Shown in pieces: positions 60,194 through 64,000 of a DNA stretch of 64,000 nucleotides (positions are counted from its first letter, which is position 1; the number at the start of each line of letters is the position of its first letter). A program made the position numbers and the translations under genes. A model generated the notes under the pieces. It had not been told where the DNA came from, ran no database searches, and saw only the letters and a program-made list of their open reading frames with translations. The stretch is taken from assembly GCF_004364935.1 (NCBI RefSeq), contig NZ_SOBT01000008.1, positions 1,305,534 through 1,369,533 of the forward strand, in the 5' to 3' direction. The DNA comes from Panacagrimonas perspica. GTDB lineage: Bacteria; Pseudomonadota; Gammaproteobacteria; Nevskiales; Nevskiaceae.

Positions 60194-60348
60194 TGGCCTG
60201 TCAGCCTTGTGACGCCCGCCGGGCCACCACCGGACGCCGCCGCATGGCGATTTGCAGGCTTCCGCAGTCCCGCAAGCCACGTTCCTTGCAAATTCCAGCA
60301 CGAGAATTGCTTGATGCCCTCTGGACCAGCCCAAGCCAGACGGAGTCG

Positions 60349-62880
<2,532 letters not shown>

Positions 62881-62885
62881 CCAAA

Positions 62886-62954
62886 CGTAGCCCGGGTGAA
62901 ACCCGGGGTTACGCTCGCATACAGAGCGCGACCCCGGGTTTCACCCGGGCTACG
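62886..62954. repeat. GTAGCCCGGG palindrome (family A copy 5)
   Basis: CGTAGCCCGGGTGAAACCCG and CGGGTTTCACCCGGGCTACG, 69 bases, with the inner sequence GCTCGCATACAGAGCG forming a second stem. It starts 6 bases after the glgP stop. Confidence 0.88.
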
Positions 62955-62980
62955 GAACCGGAAGGCGCAGATCGTGAGAC

Positions 62981-63026
62981 GCCGATCCTGTGGCACGAAG
63001 ACGTTCGGGTGGAGTTGATGGTGTAG
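62981..63026 (+). pseudogene. duplicated 3' tail of glgP
   Basis: 46 bases encode GCCGATCCTG... to ...GTGTAG, that is PILWHEDVRVELMV plus stop, against PILSHEDVRVELMV in glgP. Of four base differences three are synonymous (GAG/GAA, GTC/GTG, CTG/TTG), so the copy seems to have diverged while coding. It stands between family A copies 5 and 6 and has no start codon. Confidence 0.85.
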
Positions 63027-63037
63027 ACGCCGCCAAA

Positions 63038-63106
63038 CGTAGCCCGGCCGAAGCCCGGGGTTCCCCTCGCATACGGAGCGCAACCCCGGGCTTCGGCCGG
63101 GCTACG
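63038..63106. repeat. GTAGCCCGG palindrome (family A copy 6)
   Basis: CGTAGCCCGGCCGAAGCCCG and CGGGCTTCGGCCGGGCTACG, with the inner stem CTCGCATACGGAG shared with copy 5. The stem differs from copy 5 by compensated changes. Its right end supplies the TAG stop codon of eda (63102-63104). Confidence 0.88.
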
Positions 63107-63767
63107 GGGCGCGCAACGCCGCCGCGGCCCGCGCCAGGCCTTCGATCTCCGCCCACTTCTCCGCCGCAACCAGCGCCGGCGGCGCCAGCCACGACCCGCC
63201 GACGCAACCCACGTTGGGCAGCTTGAGGAATTCCGGCGCCGAGGCCGCATCGATCCCGCCGGTCGGACAGAACAGCGCATCGCCGAAGACCGAACCCAGC
63301 GCCTTGAGCATCCCCACCCCGCCCGCCTGTTGCGCCGGGAACAACTTCATCGCGTTGAATCCCGCCTCGCGCGTCGCCAGCACGTCCGACGGCGTCATCG
63401 TCCCCGGCAGGAACGGCAGCCCGGACTGGATCACCTCGGCGAGCAAGCGCGGCGACGCCCCCGGACTCACGCCGAACTGCGCGCCTGCCGCGATCGCGGC
63501 TTCGAGGTCGGTTGCGCGGGTGACGGTGCCAACACCGACGATCGCGTCCGGCACCTGCGCGCGGATGGCCCGCACGGCGTCCAGCGCCTGCGGCGTGCGC
63601 ATCGTGACTTCGAGAACACGGATCCCGCCCGCGAGCAATGCGCGGGCGAGCGGAACGGCGTGCCGCACGTCGTGCAGCACGATGACCGGCATCACCGGGC
63701 AGGCTTTCATGATCTCGATGATGTGCACGCCGGGGTTTCCTTTGGTTCGGGTTTCCGCGGATGTCAT
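63102..63767 (-). CDS. eda: KDPG/KHG aldolase
   Basis: 221 residues. It cleaves 2-keto-3-deoxy-6-phosphogluconate to pyruvate and glyceraldehyde-3-phosphate, the last Entner-Doudoroff step. The Schiff-base Lys is in GFNAMKLFPAQQAGG and the catalytic Glu in VLEVTMRTPQALDAVRAIRA; GVGTVTRATDLEAAIAAGAQF and CPTGGIDAASAPEFL are also conserved. Its start overlaps the edd stop by 4 bases (ATGA), so the pair is translationally coupled. The stop codon is provided by a repeat element. Confidence 0.96.
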   Translation of the reverse strand: MTSAETRTKGNPGVHIIEIMKACPVMPVIVLHDVRHAVPLARALLAGGIRVLEVTMRTPQALDAVRAIRAQVPDAIVGVGTVTRATDLEAAIAAGAQFGVSPGASPRLLAEVIQSGLPFLPGTMTPSDVLATREAGFNAMKLFPAQQAGGVGMLKALGSVFGDALFCPTGGIDAASAPEFLKLPNVGCVGGSWLAPPALVAAEKWAEIEGLARAAAALRAP

Positions 63768-64000
63768 TCCGCCGCGAGATTCTGACGGACCGCCGTCTTC
63801 ACCGGCGCGGCCGCCACGCGTTCGACCACGCCGAACGACATCGCACCTTCCTCCGCGCCGCTGACCATCGCACGGGCGCCGGCGAACAGTTCGCGGCCCA
63901 TGCCGACGTGGCTGCCGGCGAGATCCGGAACCGTCACGCTGCGCTGCGCCCACTCCGCCGCATCGACGAGCGCCTCGAGCACACCGGCCTCGGCATCGAG
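63764..64000 (-). CDS. edd: 6-phosphogluconate dehydratase, C-terminal part
   Basis: The frame enters from the right edge and gives about 78 C-terminal residues. LDAEAGVLEALVDAAEWAQR and GSHVGMGRELFAGARAMVSG then AEEGAMSFG match the end of Edd proteins, which dehydrate 6-phosphogluconate to KDPG using an iron-sulfur cluster. The catalytic part lies outside the window. The overlap with eda confirms the assignment. Confidence 0.9.
   Translation of the reverse strand, partial: LDAEAGVLEALVDAAEWAQRSVTVPDLAGSHVGMGRELFAGARAMVSGAEEGAMSFGVVERVAAAPVKTAVRQNLAAE

Overview
The window is high-GC, densely packed chromosomal DNA with no tRNA, rRNA, phage, insertion-sequence or CRISPR genes that I can recognise. 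Several things point to a gammaproteobacterium of the Xanthomonadales/Rhodanobacteraceae type: codon usage, the divergent metE/metR pair, an Entner-Doudoroff edd-eda pair, and dispersed palindromes of the 'GTAGCCCGGGTGAAACCCGGG' kind. Nothing here fixes the genus.

Layout. 0-19 kb holds metabolic and accessory genes: ilvD with a divergent LysR gene, an SRPBCC lipoprotein, an HSL-type esterase, a methyltransferase, a SET-domain protein, a HAD hydrolase, an AraC regulator divergent from a Baeyer-Villiger monooxygenase, an EamA exporter, cupin and CMD proteins, an MFS pump and small secreted proteins. 19.5-23.7 kb is metE/metR plus a formyltransferase. 24-33 kb contains an RMD1/YagE protein, two LysR genes divergent from a haloperoxidase-type hydrolase and a pirin, a degenerate SDR, a KTSC protein in lower-GC DNA and a CHAD protein. 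33.4-39 kb is a same-strand run: XapX, Tat-exported amidohydrolase, DoxX, alginate-export-type porin and MFS exporter. 39-43 kb holds a UDG-family protein, a small GNAT/cupin operon, a GlxA-type regulator broken by an in-frame stop, and a molybdopterin oxidoreductase.

The most notable system lies at 43.3-48.25 kb on the minus strand. It reads rhodanese, serine O-acetyltransferase, a small XRE regulator, a Family 2A (SrpI-like) encapsulin shell protein, and a SufS-type cysteine desulfurase carrying about 345 extra disordered N-terminal residues. Together these look like a sulfur-handling nanocompartment: the acetyltransferase would supply the cysteine precursor, the encapsulated desulfurase would release sulfane sulfur inside the shell, and the rhodanese would move sulfur. 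The cargo extension carries three aromatic 'YYF' repeats and one 'ALANEMF' motif, which are candidate shell-docking sites.

48.7-54.1 kb is a surface-glycan cluster (ABC exporter, glycosyltransferase-like proteins, acyltransferase 3). 54.2-56.1 kb pairs a flavin oxidoreductase with a homologue of styrene oxide isomerase that keeps the key active-site residues. 56.4-60 kb holds a beta-propeller protein, its likely regulator, a DUF899 protein and a DUF2182 membrane protein. The window ends with glycogen phosphorylase and eda-edd.

Four families of hairpin repeats sit mainly between convergent gene ends. In two places (39.1-39.4 kb and 62.8-63.1 kb) the 3' tail of a gene has been duplicated together with the palindrome that follows it.
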